Notes: generated by a model from the sequence alone, not told the origin. A DNA stretch of 64,000 nt from CAVRAW01 sp963716135 (GCA_963716135.1 OY970289.1:2790001-2854000); one strand, 5' to 3'. Positions 8,544-17,617 are shown, numbered from the stretch's first letter. Program-made: numbers and translations.

Positions 8544-10127
8544 ATGGCCTCCCCAGCGATCGGGCTCGCCGCCAAAGACGATGGCATCCAGGAACTCACG
8601 GCCGATCTAACCGGCTCGGCGTTTTATAACCATGACATGGCCCCCACCACGCGCGCCCAGCGCCGCTGGGGCCTGAAAGATATCGCCGTCCTGTGGATCA
8701 GCATGTCGGCCTGCATTCCGACCTACATGCTGGCCTCCGGCTTGATTGACGGCGGCATGAACTGGTGGCAAGCCGTGCTCACCATCTTCTTGGGCAACGT
8801 GATCGTGCTCATCCCCATGGTGCTCAACGCCCACGCCGGCACCAAATACGGCATTCCCTTTCCGGTCTATTGCCGCGCAAGTTTTGGCCTCATCGGCGCG
8901 AACATTCCCGCCCTGTTGCGGGCGCTCGTCGCCTGCGGCTGGTTCGGCATCCAAACCTGGATCGGCGGCGGGGCGATCTATCGTATCTTCACCGCGTTCA
9001 TCCCGGCCTGGAACAATTTGCCAAAATACTTCGGCGACCCCGGCGTCGCCGGCTCCGGTGTCAACGTCGCGCAATTGGCCTGCTTCTTCGCTTTCTGGCT
9101 CGTGAACATGTGGGTCATCTACATGGGGATCGAGTCGATCCGCATCCTGCTGAACATCAAAGCCCCGCTGTTGATTCTGCTGGGACTGGCACTTTTGGCC
9201 TGGGCTTATATGCAAGCCGGCGGTTTCGGTGAAATGCTCTCGCGCCCCTCGCAGTTCGCCATGGGCCAACCGAAGGAAGGCAAATTCTGGGGCTTCTTCG
9301 TCCTAGCGCTTACGGGCAACGTTAGCTTTTGGGCCACGCTGGCGCTCAACATCCCCGACTTCACCCGCTACGCGAAATCACAAAAGGATCAATTCTGGGG
9401 CCAAATCCTCGGCCTGCCCACGACGATGGGCCTGTACTCGTTCATCGGCGTGGCGGTCACCTCCGCGGCGTTTGTGATCTACGCCCATCGGCCCGACGTC
9501 GTGCGAAAAGACCTCTGGGATCCGATTTACTTGCTTTCGCTGTTTGATAATAAAGCTGTGTTGGTGTTCGCGATGGTTGCGCTCGCTTTGGCAACATTGG
9601 CCACCAACATCGCCGCCAACGTCGTCAGCCCCTCGAACGATTTTGCGCACCTTTGGCCGCGGATGATTTCCTTCCGCATCGGCGGACTGATCACGGGCAT
9701 CATCGGCATCTTGATTCAACCGTGGCGGCTTTTGGCCAACTCCAGCGTCTATATCGACAAGTGGCTGATCGGCTACTCGCTCCTATTGGGCGCGGTCGGC
9801 GGCGTGCTCATCGCCGATTACTTCGTCATCCGCCGCACCAAGCTCGATCAAGCCGGCCTGTATCGCAAAGACGGCCCGTATTGGTACCGAAGCGGATTCA
9901 ACCCGATCGCCATTTTTGCGCTGCTCTGCGGCATCGTGCTGTGCATCCCGGGGTTCTTGGCCGCGTTAGGCAAGGTTGTCGCCCTGAACAGCCAAACCGA
10001 CGCGCCAGCGGAACTGATCCGCATCCCCGACGTCTGGGGCCAAATCTACAGCTTCGCCTGGTTCGTCAGCTTCGGCGTCGCGTTTCTGATGTACGCCGTG
10101 CTGATGAAAATCTTCCACAGAGATTGA
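8544..10127 (+). CDS. NCS1-family nucleobase:cation symporter
   Basis: About 12 hydrophobic segments over 527 residues and the NCS1 layout: RWGLKDIAVLWISMSACIPTYMLASG (helix 1), KYGIPFPVYCRASFGLIGANIPALLRALVACGWFGIQTWIGG (helices 2-3) and NIPDFTRYAKSQKDQFWGQ (helix 8 region). The family (Mhp1, allantoin, uracil and cytosine permeases) imports nucleobases or hydantoins with Na+ or H+. It is divergent from the aminotransferase-preA unit across 266 bp that probably hold both promoters, consistent with uptake of pyrimidine for degradation. The substrate is inferred only from context. Confidence 0.9.
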   Translation: MASPAIGLAAKDDGIQELTADLTGSAFYNHDMAPTTRAQRRWGLKDIAVLWISMSACIPTYMLASGLIDGGMNWWQAVLTIFLGNVIVLIPMVLNAHAGTKYGIPFPVYCRASFGLIGANIPALLRALVACGWFGIQTWIGGGAIYRIFTAFIPAWNNLPKYFGDPGVAGSGVNVAQLACFFAFWLVNMWVIYMGIESIRILLNIKAPLLILLGLALLAWAYMQAGGFGEMLSRPSQFAMGQPKEGKFWGFFVLALTGNVSFWATLALNIPDFTRYAKSQKDQFWGQILGLPTTMGLYSFIGVAVTSAAFVIYAHRPDVVRKDLWDPIYLLSLFDNKAVLVFAMVALALATLATNIAANVVSPSNDFAHLWPRMISFRIGGLITGIIGILIQPWRLLANSSVYIDKWLIGYSLLLGAVGGVLIADYFVIRRTKLDQAGLYRKDGPYWYRSGFNPIAIFALLCGIVLCIPGFLAALGKVVALNSQTDAPAELIRIPDVWGQIYSFAWFVSFGVAFLMYAVLMKIFHRD

Positions 10128-10220
10128 GCGTTATCTCGCATACGGGGTTTAGACTGCACACGATATTAGCCTGATTATGATACAATGCCCTGGGGCTTTC
10201 GCCTGATTGAACCACGGTTC

Positions 10221-10832
10221 ATGAATCCTAATCCTCAATCCCCGACGGTTGTTTCCTTCGGTGAAGACGTCCTAGAAAGGATGGTACTTGCCGTGGAGCA
10301 AGTTCGAGAACGTCTTCGCCGCGCAACGGGTGCTCTTGAAGTTGCAGGCATCCCTTACGCTGTGGTGGGCGGAAACGCTGTTGCCGCTTGGGTCGCAAGA
10401 GTCGATCCCGCTGCCGTGCGAAATACTGCCGATGTTGATTTGCTGGTCAACCGGACCGATTTTCCACGTGTCACGACAGCGCTCGAATCCGTCGGTTTCG
10501 TTTATCGACACGCGGCGAGCATCGACATGTTTCTCGACGGTCCAAAGGGAAAACCGCGCGAAGCTATTCATGTCGTCTTCGCTGGGGAAAGAGTCCGCAA
10601 AGAATACTTATCGCCCGCGCCAGATCTCATGGCGACTCAACGACACGAGACATTCAGTGTGCTGAGTTTTGAGCCCTTAGTACGAATGAAACTCACGTCC
10701 TTCCGCGATAAGGACAAGACGCATTTGCGCGATCTGATCGATGTCGGCTTGATCGACCAATCGTGGCCGGCTAAGTTCCAACCCGAATTGGCAGCCCGTT
10801 TACAATCGTTACTCGATAATCCAGAAGGCTGA
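10221..10832 (+). CDS. Nucleotidyltransferase-superfamily protein (substrate unknown)
   Basis: About 203 residues. The segment IPYAVVGGNAVAAW followed by NTADVDLLVNRTDF has the GG...A plus DxD-like pattern of minimal or AbiEii-like nucleotidyltransferases. The later portion (SFEPLVRMKLTSFRDKDKTHLRDLIDVG) matches the alpha-helical tail common in stand-alone proteins of this type, some of which are toxin components. No antitoxin-like partner is adjacent. The start at 10221 (MNPNPQ) is uncertain; ATG 10185 is also in frame. It interrupts the pyrimidine gene region and ends 6 bases before the convergent ureidopropionase. Confidence 0.65.
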   Translation: MNPNPQSPTVVSFGEDVLERMVLAVEQVRERLRRATGALEVAGIPYAVVGGNAVAAWVARVDPAAVRNTADVDLLVNRTDFPRVTTALESVGFVYRHAASIDMFLDGPKGKPREAIHVVFAGERVRKEYLSPAPDLMATQRHETFSVLSFEPLVRMKLTSFRDKDKTHLRDLIDVGLIDQSWPAKFQPELAARLQSLLDNPEG

Positions 10833-10838
10833 TCGCGA

Positions 10839-11708
10839 TTACGGCGCCGTAATCGCCTCGTACGTCTCCGGCCGCCGGTCGCGGTAAAACTGCCACACGT
10901 TCCGCACTTCGCGGATCATGTCCAGATCGATGTCCGCCACCACGATTTCGTCCTTGTCGCGGCTGGCCTGGGCCACAATCTGGCCGCGCGGGTTGCAGAA
11001 GTAGCTCTGCCCGTAGAACTCGCCAATCCGCCACGGCTCTTCCCAGCCGGGCCGATTGATCGCGCCCAGCCAGTAGGCATTCGCCACGGCATGCGCCGGC
11101 TGCTCAAGCTTCCACAAATACTCGCTCAAACCGGCGACAGTGGCCGACGGATTGAAAACAATTTCCGCCCCGTGCAGGCCCAAACACCGCGCGCCTTCCG
11201 GGAAGTGGCGGTCGTAGCAAATGTAAACCGCCACTTTGCCGATGCGCGTGTCGAACACCGGATATCCCAAGTTCCCCGGCCGGAAATAAAACTTCTCCCA
11301 GAATCCCGGGTTCACCTGCGGAATGTGAATCTTGCGGAACTTGCCCAGGTATTTGCCATCGGCGTCGATCACGCTGGCCGTGTTGTAGTACACCCCCGAC
11401 ATGTCTTCTTCGTAAATCGGCACGACCAGCACCATGTTGTGCTTCTTCGCCAAATCGCACATCAGCTTCGTCGTCGGGCCCTCGGGAATCTTTTCCACCA
11501 GGTCGTACCACTTAGCTTGCTGCTCGGCGCAGAAGTACGGCCCATAGAACAGCTCCTGCATGCACAGCACCTGCACTCCCTTGTCGGCGGCCTGGCCGAT
11601 CATCGCCACGTGCTTATCGACCATCGATTTCTTGATCTTCTCCGGCGGGCTGGTCGCCGGTTCACTGAGAGTCGCCTGAATCAAACCGCCGCGGACAATG
11701 CGTGCCAT
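10839..11708 (-). CDS. Beta-ureidopropionase / nitrilase-superfamily amidohydrolase
   Basis: A 289-residue carbon-nitrogen hydrolase with the catalytic Glu in CMQELFYGPYF, Lys in GKFRKIHIPQV and Cys in VAVYICYDRHFPEGAR. The sequence closely resembles N-carbamoyl-beta-alanine amidohydrolases, which release beta-alanine, CO2 and ammonia in the third step of reductive pyrimidine catabolism. The start at 11708 (MARIVRGGLIQ) fits the family; the longer frame adds an unlikely 37-residue extension. It is divergent from the first semialdehyde dehydrogenase gene across 144 bp. Confidence 0.9.
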   Translation of the reverse strand: MARIVRGGLIQATLSEPATSPPEKIKKSMVDKHVAMIGQAADKGVQVLCMQELFYGPYFCAEQQAKWYDLVEKIPEGPTTKLMCDLAKKHNMVLVVPIYEEDMSGVYYNTASVIDADGKYLGKFRKIHIPQVNPGFWEKFYFRPGNLGYPVFDTRIGKVAVYICYDRHFPEGARCLGLHGAEIVFNPSATVAGLSEYLWKLEQPAHAVANAYWLGAINRPGWEEPWRIGEFYGQSYFCNPRGQIVAQASRDKDEIVVADIDLDMIREVRNVWQFYRDRRPETYEAITAP

Positions 11709-11852
11709 GGAAACGCCTTTGAAAAGTGAGGGGCCGCTAGAAGGAAGCCAACGCTGATGGGAAGCCGAATGGAATACGAACAAGATTTCCCTTATAATAC
11801 GTGGTTTCCAGCCGTTCACAAGTCTTGCAGCCCTATTTCATAGGTGTTCCCG

Positions 11853-13394
11853 ATGGCCACGGCCGAAGCCAAAAAATCCGCCGCCAACGTCGCCGAAGTG
11901 AAGATGCTCGTCGGCGGCCAGTGGAAGAGTTCCACGACCTCGCGCTGGGGCGAAGTCTTCAATCCTTCGCACGGTAAAGTCATCGCGAAGGTTCCATTCT
12001 GCACGGCCAAAGAGGTCGGCGCCGCGGTGGAGAACGCCCACGCCGCCTGGCCGAAATGGGCCGAAATGCCCGTGGTCGATCGCGCCAAATACATGTTCCG
12101 CCTGCGTGGGCTCGTGGAAAAGAATTTCGACGAGCTGGCCAACCTGGTCACCCGCGAGCACGGTAAAACCCTGCCCGAATCCCGCGCCAGCGTCCAGCGC
12201 GGCATCGAGCTGATCGAATTCGCCTGCGGCGTGCCCAGCCTGGTGATGGGCCAGAAGCTGCAAAACATCGCCACCAATGTCGATGCCGAAACCAACCGCC
12301 ATCCGCTGGGCGTTTGCGTCGGCATCACGCCGTTCAACTTCCCCTTCATGGTGCCCCTGTGGATGTTCCCGGTGGCCCTGATGTGCGGCAACACGTTCGT
12401 GCTGAAGCCCTCGGAGCGCGTGCCGCTGTCGGCCATTCGCCTGATTGAACTCTTGTTGGAAGCCGGCTTGCCCGAGGGTGTGCTGAACATCGTCCACGGC
12501 GATAAGGAATGCGTCGATGCCCTGTGCACGCACCCGCTGGTTCGGGCCATTTCCTTCGTCGGCTCCACGCACGTCGCCAAGCTGGTGTACGACTTGGGCA
12601 CGCAAAATGGCAAGCGCGTGCAAGCCGCCGGCGGCGCGAAGAACCACCTGATCATCATGCCCGATGCCGACCTGCATCAGTCGGTCAAAGCCATCCAAGC
12701 CTCTGCGTTCGGCTGCGCGGGCGAGCGCTGCATGGCCGGCAGCGTGGCGGTGGCGGTCGGCAAAATCGCCGATCCGCTGGTCGAAGGCCTGGTCGATTCC
12801 GGCAAGCAGATGAAAGTCGGCCCGACCGACACCGGCGCCGAAATCGACATGGGCCCGGTCATCTCGGCCCAGCACCGCGATCGCGTGGCTTCCTATCTCG
12901 ACGTCGCCACGAAAGAGGGCGCCAAAGTGGCGCTGGATGGCCGCCGCTCCGATCTGCCCAAAGACGGATTCCTGCTCGGCCCCAGCGTGGTCGACCAGGT
13001 GAAGCGCGGCATGCGGCTGATCAAGGAAGAAATCTTCGGCCCCGTGCTTTCAGTGGCCCGCGTGAAAAACTTGGAAGAAGCTCTGAAGCTCGGCGACGAC
13101 TGCGAATACGGCAACGGCGCCTGCATCTTCACCAACTCCGGCTACGCCGCCCGCCAGTTCAAGCGGCACTTCAACGCCGGCATGATCGGCATCAACGTCG
13201 GCGTGCCTGCCCCGATGGCCTGGTTCCCGTTCACCGGCTGGAACAAATCCTTCTTCGGCGATCTGCACATCCAAGGCCTGGAAGGCGTGTTCTTCTACAC
13301 GCAGCAGAAAACCACGATGTCCCGCTGGTTCGAATCCCACAAAGATTCCCACGCGGATCCGATTTGGAAAACCGAAGCCGCGGCCGGCGGTTAA
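11853..13394 (+). CDS. mmsA: CoA-acylating methylmalonate/malonate-semialdehyde dehydrogenase (copy 1)
   Basis: A 513-residue aldehyde dehydrogenase of the MmsA group. NAD-binding and catalytic landmarks are GITPFNFPFMVPLWM, FVGSTHVAKLVY, and the nucleophile in FGCAGERCMAGSVAV; the C-terminal INVGVPAPMAWFPFTGWNKSFFGDLH is diagnostic of MmsA. The enzyme converts (methyl)malonate semialdehyde plus CoA to propionyl- or acetyl-CoA, the last step after the transaminase. ATG 11853 is used. A strong hairpin begins 12 bases after the stop. Confidence 0.92.
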   Translation: MATAEAKKSAANVAEVKMLVGGQWKSSTTSRWGEVFNPSHGKVIAKVPFCTAKEVGAAVENAHAAWPKWAEMPVVDRAKYMFRLRGLVEKNFDELANLVTREHGKTLPESRASVQRGIELIEFACGVPSLVMGQKLQNIATNVDAETNRHPLGVCVGITPFNFPFMVPLWMFPVALMCGNTFVLKPSERVPLSAIRLIELLLEAGLPEGVLNIVHGDKECVDALCTHPLVRAISFVGSTHVAKLVYDLGTQNGKRVQAAGGAKNHLIIMPDADLHQSVKAIQASAFGCAGERCMAGSVAVAVGKIADPLVEGLVDSGKQMKVGPTDTGAEIDMGPVISAQHRDRVASYLDVATKEGAKVALDGRRSDLPKDGFLLGPSVVDQVKRGMRLIKEEIFGPVLSVARVKNLEEALKLGDDCEYGNGACIFTNSGYAARQFKRHFNAGMIGINVGVPAPMAWFPFTGWNKSFFGDLHIQGLEGVFFYTQQKTTMSRWFESHKDSHADPIWKTEAAAGG

Positions 13395-13405
13395 CTCTTA
13401 TTTAG

Positions 13406-13426
13406 CCCCCGGTCAATGACCGGGGG
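13406..13426 (+). terminator. Hairpin after mmsA copy 1
   Basis: A 9-bp perfect stem CCCCCGGTC / GACCGGGGG around AAT follows the stop codon directly. No U-run follows, so it could be either a terminator or a member of the local REP-like hairpin set (it also begins with TAGCC). Confidence 0.5.
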
Positions 13427-14153
13427 CAATGCGTACCGCATTCCAAGAATTTCCGTACGTGCGTCGCGCCCGTGGCCCAAAAACTTCCTTGCCAATTGAG
13501 CCACTTTCGTGCTAAACAATTCTCAGACGATTCGGCCATTTGAGCTCAGCCGAAGTAGCAGGACCGACATTGGAAGTCGAGTCAACGGCGTGCCGACATC
13601 GGGAAACCTTTCGCCGCCTGGGATTGCCATTTCACGGGGTTAGCGTGGGTGGAGAAACAACTCGGGGCGGTCACCATCAGGCACTAACCCAGGGGCTCGT
13701 CCGCCAATGTGGCGCGTCGGGCAGGCAAGCAGCGTGAGCGTGGACTCCGTTCCCGTCACAAGCTTGTCGGCGACGGCTCGCAACCGTCGTTATTTTTAAT
13801 TCGGCCGGCCTTAAATGCCAACCGAATGGCCCGACCCGCCACGGCGGACGAGCGCCAAACTTTTTCGCGATCCATTCGCAAGCGCCTTTTTCCGCGCCAA
13901 CGCCATCCCGCGCGCCCGTTTAGCCCCGGCCCCCAGGCCGGGTGACCGCTTAAATGCCTCGGAAAACCCGCTTCGTTTGAGAATCTCCCAAAAATCCGCG
14001 CCGCCCCCTACAGGCAACAAAGCCCGCCTTTTGGTAAGATAGCGGGTTATCCCGAGGCAGGCTTCAACCAAGCCCTTCTACGACCGGCCGCCAGCCGGTT
14101 TCGAATTGCAAATTTCTAGCGATAAAGCGAATTTCAATCAGGAGATCAAAACG
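13427..14153. other. Long intergenic region between the two mmsA genes; no convincing gene
   Basis: About 730 bp without a coding frame that looks like protein: open frames here are short and Arg/Pro-rich. It contains a family C hairpin at 13921-13942 (TAGCCCCGGCCCCCAGGCCG core), which is the exact reverse complement of a copy at 41151-41172. The promoter of mmsA copy 2 presumably lies in the last 100 bases. A non-coding RNA is possible but nothing specific supports one. Confidence 0.5.
13921..13942. repeat. REP-like hairpin, family C
   Basis: TAGCC followed by paired CCCGGCC/GGCCGGG-type arms; the same 22 bases occur inverted at 41151-41172. Confidence 0.6.
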
Positions 14154-15731
14154 ATGAGCGTCGCCACACAACCATCCCATGCCAAGCAGAGTCAGCCCAA
14201 GCCGCAATCCAAGGCCGCCGGACTCAAACGGCTTAAGTATTGCGTCAACAACGAGTGGCGCGATTCGCAAACCAGCAAGCTCATGCCGTGCATGAATCCC
14301 AGCACCGGCGAGCAGATTGCCGAAGCTCCCTGCTGCACGCAGGCGGAAGTAAATGCCGCGGTGGATGCCGCCGCCGCCGCCTTCCCGGCCTGGCGCGATA
14401 CGCCGATTCCCGAACGCATTCAGTTGATGTTCCGCTTCAAGCAACTGTTGGACAAGCATCTCGATGAGCTGTGCGAACTGGTGTCCACCGAAAACGGCAA
14501 GGTGCTTTCCGAAGCCCGCGGCGACGTGCTGAAGACCATTGAAGTGGTCGAATGCGCTTGCTCCACTCATTACCTGATGCAGGGGGACACCTGCATGAAC
14601 GTCAGCGCCGGCTACGACACCGTTTCCTACCGTGAACCGCTGGGCGTGTTCGCCGGCATTGTGCCGTTCAACTTCCCGGCCATGATCCCCATGGGCTGGA
14701 TGATTCCGTTCGCCATCACCTGCGGCAACACGTTCGTGCTCAAGCCCGCGTCAATGGTGCCGCAATCGGCGATTCGGATGATGGAACTGCTGATCGAAGC
14801 CGGCCTGCCCAAGGGGGTGGTGAACCTGGTCACCTGCAGCCGTGTCGAAGCCGACAGCCTGCTCACCAATCCGAAGGTCAAGGGAATTTGCTTCGTCGGC
14901 AGCACCTCGGTCGGCAAGCACATCTACGAAACCGCCGCCCGCTCGGGCAAGCGCGTGCAGGCGCTGGGCGAAGCCAAGAACCACGCGTTGGTGATGGCCG
15001 ACTGCGTGTTGGAACGCACGGTGAAGGGCATCATCAATTCGACCTACGGCTGCTGCGGGCAGCGCTGCATGGCACTGCCGGCCATCTGCGTCGAGGAATC
15101 GATTGCCGACGAATTCGTGGCCTTGCTCAAGAAGTATGCCCAGGAGCTGAAGATCGGCCCCTCGACCGATCCGCAGTCGCAGTTGGGCCCGATGGTTTCG
15201 GCTGCCCAGAAAGAATCGGTCGAGAAGGCGATCGAGCGCGGCGTGCAGGAAGGCGCCAAGCTGGTGCTCGATGGTCGCGGCGCTAAAGTGCCCGGCCATG
15301 AGAACGGCTACTTCGTCGGCCCGACGATTTTCGACCACGTGAAGCCCGGCCACTACGTTGGCGACGAGGAAATTTTTGGCCCGGTCACGAGCATCAAGCG
15401 CGTTAAGGATTTCGAGGAAGGCCTGGCAGTTATGAACGCCAGCAAGTTCGCCAATGGCTCGTGCATCTACACCACCAACGGACGGCACGCCCGCGAGTTT
15501 TCGCGCCGCACCGACGCCGGCATGGTGGGCGTGAACGTGGGCATTCCGGTTCCGTTTTCGATCTTCCCCTTCAGCGGTCACAAAGATTCGTTCTTCGGCG
15601 ACCTGCACACGATGGGCAAAGACGGCGTGGCGTTCTTCACCGAAACCAAGTCGGTCACCTCCGTCTGGTTCACCGAGGAAGATTCCAAGAAAACCGTCAG
15701 CACCTGGGACGGCACCCTGACGCGGAAGTAA
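14154..15731 (+). CDS. mmsA: CoA-acylating methylmalonate/malonate-semialdehyde dehydrogenase (copy 2)
   Basis: A second MmsA-type enzyme of 525 residues in the same orientation. It shows GIVPFNFPAMIPMGWMIPFA, FVGSTSVGKHIYE, the catalytic Cys in TYGCCGQRCMALPA, and INVGIP-like VNVGIPVPFSIFPFSGHKDSFFGDLH near the end. It differs clearly from copy 1 through most of its length, so the pair is an old duplication or two specialised enzymes (for example malonate versus methylmalonate semialdehyde). AGGAG about 9 bases upstream supports ATG 14154. The first 30 residues are Lys/Gln-rich and probably disordered. A terminator hairpin follows. Confidence 0.92.
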   Translation: MSVATQPSHAKQSQPKPQSKAAGLKRLKYCVNNEWRDSQTSKLMPCMNPSTGEQIAEAPCCTQAEVNAAVDAAAAAFPAWRDTPIPERIQLMFRFKQLLDKHLDELCELVSTENGKVLSEARGDVLKTIEVVECACSTHYLMQGDTCMNVSAGYDTVSYREPLGVFAGIVPFNFPAMIPMGWMIPFAITCGNTFVLKPASMVPQSAIRMMELLIEAGLPKGVVNLVTCSRVEADSLLTNPKVKGICFVGSTSVGKHIYETAARSGKRVQALGEAKNHALVMADCVLERTVKGIINSTYGCCGQRCMALPAICVEESIADEFVALLKKYAQELKIGPSTDPQSQLGPMVSAAQKESVEKAIERGVQEGAKLVLDGRGAKVPGHENGYFVGPTIFDHVKPGHYVGDEEIFGPVTSIKRVKDFEEGLAVMNASKFANGSCIYTTNGRHAREFSRRTDAGMVGVNVGIPVPFSIFPFSGHKDSFFGDLHTMGKDGVAFFTETKSVTSVWFTEEDSKKTVSTWDGTLTRK

Positions 15732-15759
15732 TCGCCAAATCTACGATCTGAAACCCAAC

Positions 15760-15798
15760 GCACCGGCGGCGTGGCAACCAAGCCGCGACCGCCGGTGC
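15760..15798 (+). terminator. Probable rho-independent terminator after mmsA copy 2
   Basis: GCACCGGCGG and CCGCCGGTGC form a perfect 10-bp stem, with an inner GGC..GCC pairing in the loop, followed by TCTTTAT. Confidence 0.65.
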
Positions 15799-15810
15799 TC
15801 TTTATGAAGC

Positions 15811-16056
15811 ATGCCCTACGTCATCACCTACCTTCTGAGCCTGGGCATCTTCTTCGTCATTTTGTTTTCGCTGCTGGCGGTGCTGATCTTCGCGTTCTGG
15901 ATCTGGATGATCGTCGACGCGCTTACGAACCCGGAGCTCGATACCGTTGAAAAAGTGATTTGGGCCGCGGTTGTATTCTTTCTGCACCTGGTTGGCGCTT
16001 TGATTTATTTCTTCGTGGCCAGAAGTCGGACGCCCTACGATCGTCGTCCACTGTAG
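15811..16056 (+). CDS. Small PLDc_N-type two-helix membrane protein
   Basis: An 81-residue protein with two hydrophobic helices (about residues 3-33 and 48-68) separated by WIWMIVDALTNPELDTVEKVIWAA. This W-DAL-NP...EK-W spacing is the hallmark of the PLDc_N domain, also found at the N-terminus of cardiolipin synthases and as stand-alone proteins of unknown role. The C-terminus is a short basic tail. ATG 15811 lies 12 bases after the preceding terminator stem. Confidence 0.75.
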   Translation: MPYVITYLLSLGIFFVILFSLLAVLIFAFWIWMIVDALTNPELDTVEKVIWAAVVFFLHLVGALIYFFVARSRTPYDRRPL

Positions 16057-16295
16057 CTACGGCGGGATTGTCGCCATGGGACCTGTCGCACGCGCCGCTT
16101 GTAACGAAAGCGCCGCCGGGTAATCAGGTTTACCCGACCGTTCGGCATCTGCCGAGCATCGGGCAGCATCGCCATAAACGTCTGCCGTTTGCCGCCGTTA
16201 AACCTTGCGGCAATCGGCTGCCGATTTCTCGATGACGACGTAACAACTCGGGCAAGCCTGCCCGCGGCACCTAGATTCACAAGAGGTTGATCCAG

Positions 16296-16547
16296 ATGCG
16301 TTACTTGATGTTCGCGCTTGCAATTGTGGTAGGCTTTAGCACGATCGGCTCGGCAAAGGGTAATTGGACGATCGCGCCGCCGGGTTCGGAACGTTCGAAG
16401 GAGATCGCCTCGGAAAATATCATGGATCGCCCCAATCGGCCGCTGCACGTGTACGGCACGTGGTACCGCTGGTCGCACCGGCACGATCCATCAGCAATGC
16501 AATCGTCAGCAACAACCAGCAACGGGTCGACGCCCGTCGCGAAATAA
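16296..16547 (+). CDS. Small secreted protein, function unknown
   Basis: An 83-residue protein with an N-terminal signal peptide (MRYLMFALAIVVGFSTIGSA) and a short, polar, His/Trp/Ser-containing mature part (RPLHVYGTWYRWSHRHDPS). No family recognised. AGAGG lies about 9 bases before ATG 16296. The mature region is low in structure-forming residues, so it may be a short exported peptide. Confidence 0.45.
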   Translation: MRYLMFALAIVVGFSTIGSAKGNWTIAPPGSERSKEIASENIMDRPNRPLHVYGTWYRWSHRHDPSAMQSSATTSNGSTPVAK

Positions 16548-16572
16548 TCACTCGTTTTTTGGGAACCCAATC

Positions 16573-17186
16573 ATGCAGGAAGTCCCCGCAGTAGTTCCTC
16601 CCGCGGCGGCGCCGGCTGCGCGCCAGTTGGCCCTGGCGTCAACGTTCAAATCGTGGCTGTGCCGTGGTACGTCACCGTTCTGCTGGGCGTGCTGCTTTTG
16701 TTCTTTGGGCGCAAATTGTATTGGGCCTTCGTGGCCATCGCCGGTTTCCTGATCGGCATGCAATTGGCCAACGAATACCTGGCCGACAAAAATGAATGGA
16801 TCCGCATCGGCGCGGCCATTGGTGCCGGCCTGATCGGCGCCATTTTGGCGATGTTCCTGCAGCGGCTGGGCTTTGCCATCGGCGGATTTTTCGCCGGCGC
16901 CTATCTGGCGTTCCGCATTTTTGAGCATTTCCATCCTGGCGGCGATCATCACATTTGGATGATCATCGGCGGAGCGATCGGCGCGGTTATCGCCGCGCTG
17001 GTGATGGATTGGGCCATCATATTCATCTCGGCCCTGGCAGGCGCGGCAGCGATCCTCAGCCCGTTTCCGAATCTTGAACCACAGATGGCCAACGTGCTGT
17101 TTTTGCTGTTGGCGTGCGTGGGCATTGTGGTGCAAAGCACGATGCTGGCAGGCCCGCCGGCGCTTCCGCCGCCGCGAGCACCGTAA
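16573..17186 (+). CDS. DUF4203/TMEM198-like multi-spanning membrane protein (N-terminal frameshift)
   Basis: From GTG 16653 the frame encodes about six closely spaced helices (YVTVLLGVLLLFFGRKLYW, AFVAIAGFLIGMQLAN, IRIGAAIGAGLIGAILAMFL and so on), the pattern of DUF4203 proteins, whose role is unknown. An ATG at 16573 starts a Pro/Ala-rich leader that joins the same frame (..VGPGVNVQIVAVPWYV) only if two bases are removed from the GCGCGC tract at 16618-16623. Either the protein starts at the GTG or the sequence carries a 2-bp insertion there. A terminator hairpin follows at 17212. Confidence 0.65.
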
Positions 17187-17211
17187 AGACGGCGATGGCA
17201 TCGCCGGTGCA

Positions 17212-17230
17212 CCGCGACCAACGGTCGCGG
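17212..17230 (+). terminator. Terminator hairpin after the DUF4203-like gene
   Basis: CCGCGACC / GGTCGCGG perfect 8-bp stem with a 3-base loop, followed by CTTTATGGTTT. Confidence 0.6.
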
Positions 17231-17247
17231 CTTTATGGTTTGTATCA

Positions 17248-17487
17248 TCACGGCGGATCGTACCCGCCCGCATTCCAAGGGTGGCATCGGCAGATGCGCC
17301 AAATGCCTTGGGCCGCGCCTCGCACCGCGCCGTACTTCTGCACAGCTCCGATCATGTAATTGCTGCACGTGGGCCGAAAGCGGCAATGCCAGCCCACCAA
17401 CGGGCTGAGCGTCCATTGGTAGATGCGCACCAGCAGAATGATCGTCCACGACGGTAGATAGACGATCGTGGTCCAGAGAAATTGCAT
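17248..17487 (-). CDS. yidD: YidD membrane-protein insertion efficiency factor
   Basis: A 79-residue protein carrying the full YidD signature: RIYQWTLSPLVGWHCRFRPTCSNYM, then a YG...G...G segment, then WRICRCHPWNAGGYDPP. It is a peripheral inner-membrane protein thought to assist YidC-dependent insertion. In many bacteria it sits in the rpmH-rnpA-yidD-yidC cluster; here it is isolated. The start MQFLWTTIV at 17487 is chosen over a longer frame whose leader lacks family similarity. Confidence 0.92.
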   Translation of the reverse strand: MQFLWTTIVYLPSWTIILLVRIYQWTLSPLVGWHCRFRPTCSNYMIGAVQKYGAVRGAAQGIWRICRCHPWNAGGYDPP

Positions 17488-17588
17488 GTTGGTTCTTGGT
17501 CCGTAGTCCGTAGTCCGTGGCAGTGGGCCAGTGAACTTCCGTGTTACTTCGTGTATCTTGATTGGTTCGCCCCACGTCCCGCAAGCAG

Positions 17589-17606
17589 CGCGTCGCAAGC
17601 GACGCG
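17589..17606. repeat. Short perfect hairpin before the RNase Z-like gene
   Basis: CGCGTCGC-AA-GCGACGCG, directly followed by GCT and a run of seven A. Read on the minus strand this is a hairpin preceded by a T-run rather than a terminator for yidD. It may be another REP-like unit. Confidence 0.4.
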
Positions 17607-17617
17607 GCTAAAAAAAG

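Noticed and set aside
13427..14153. Small genes in the gap between the mmsA copies
   Set aside because: Open frames of 60-85 residues exist, but they overlap hairpin repeats, lack ribosome-binding sites and have Arg/Pro-rich composition.
5633..15731. A dihydropyrimidinase gene hidden in the pyrimidine region
   Set aside because: No amidohydrolase metal motif (for example a GGVDxHVH-type sequence) was found in any frame of the annotated proteins.
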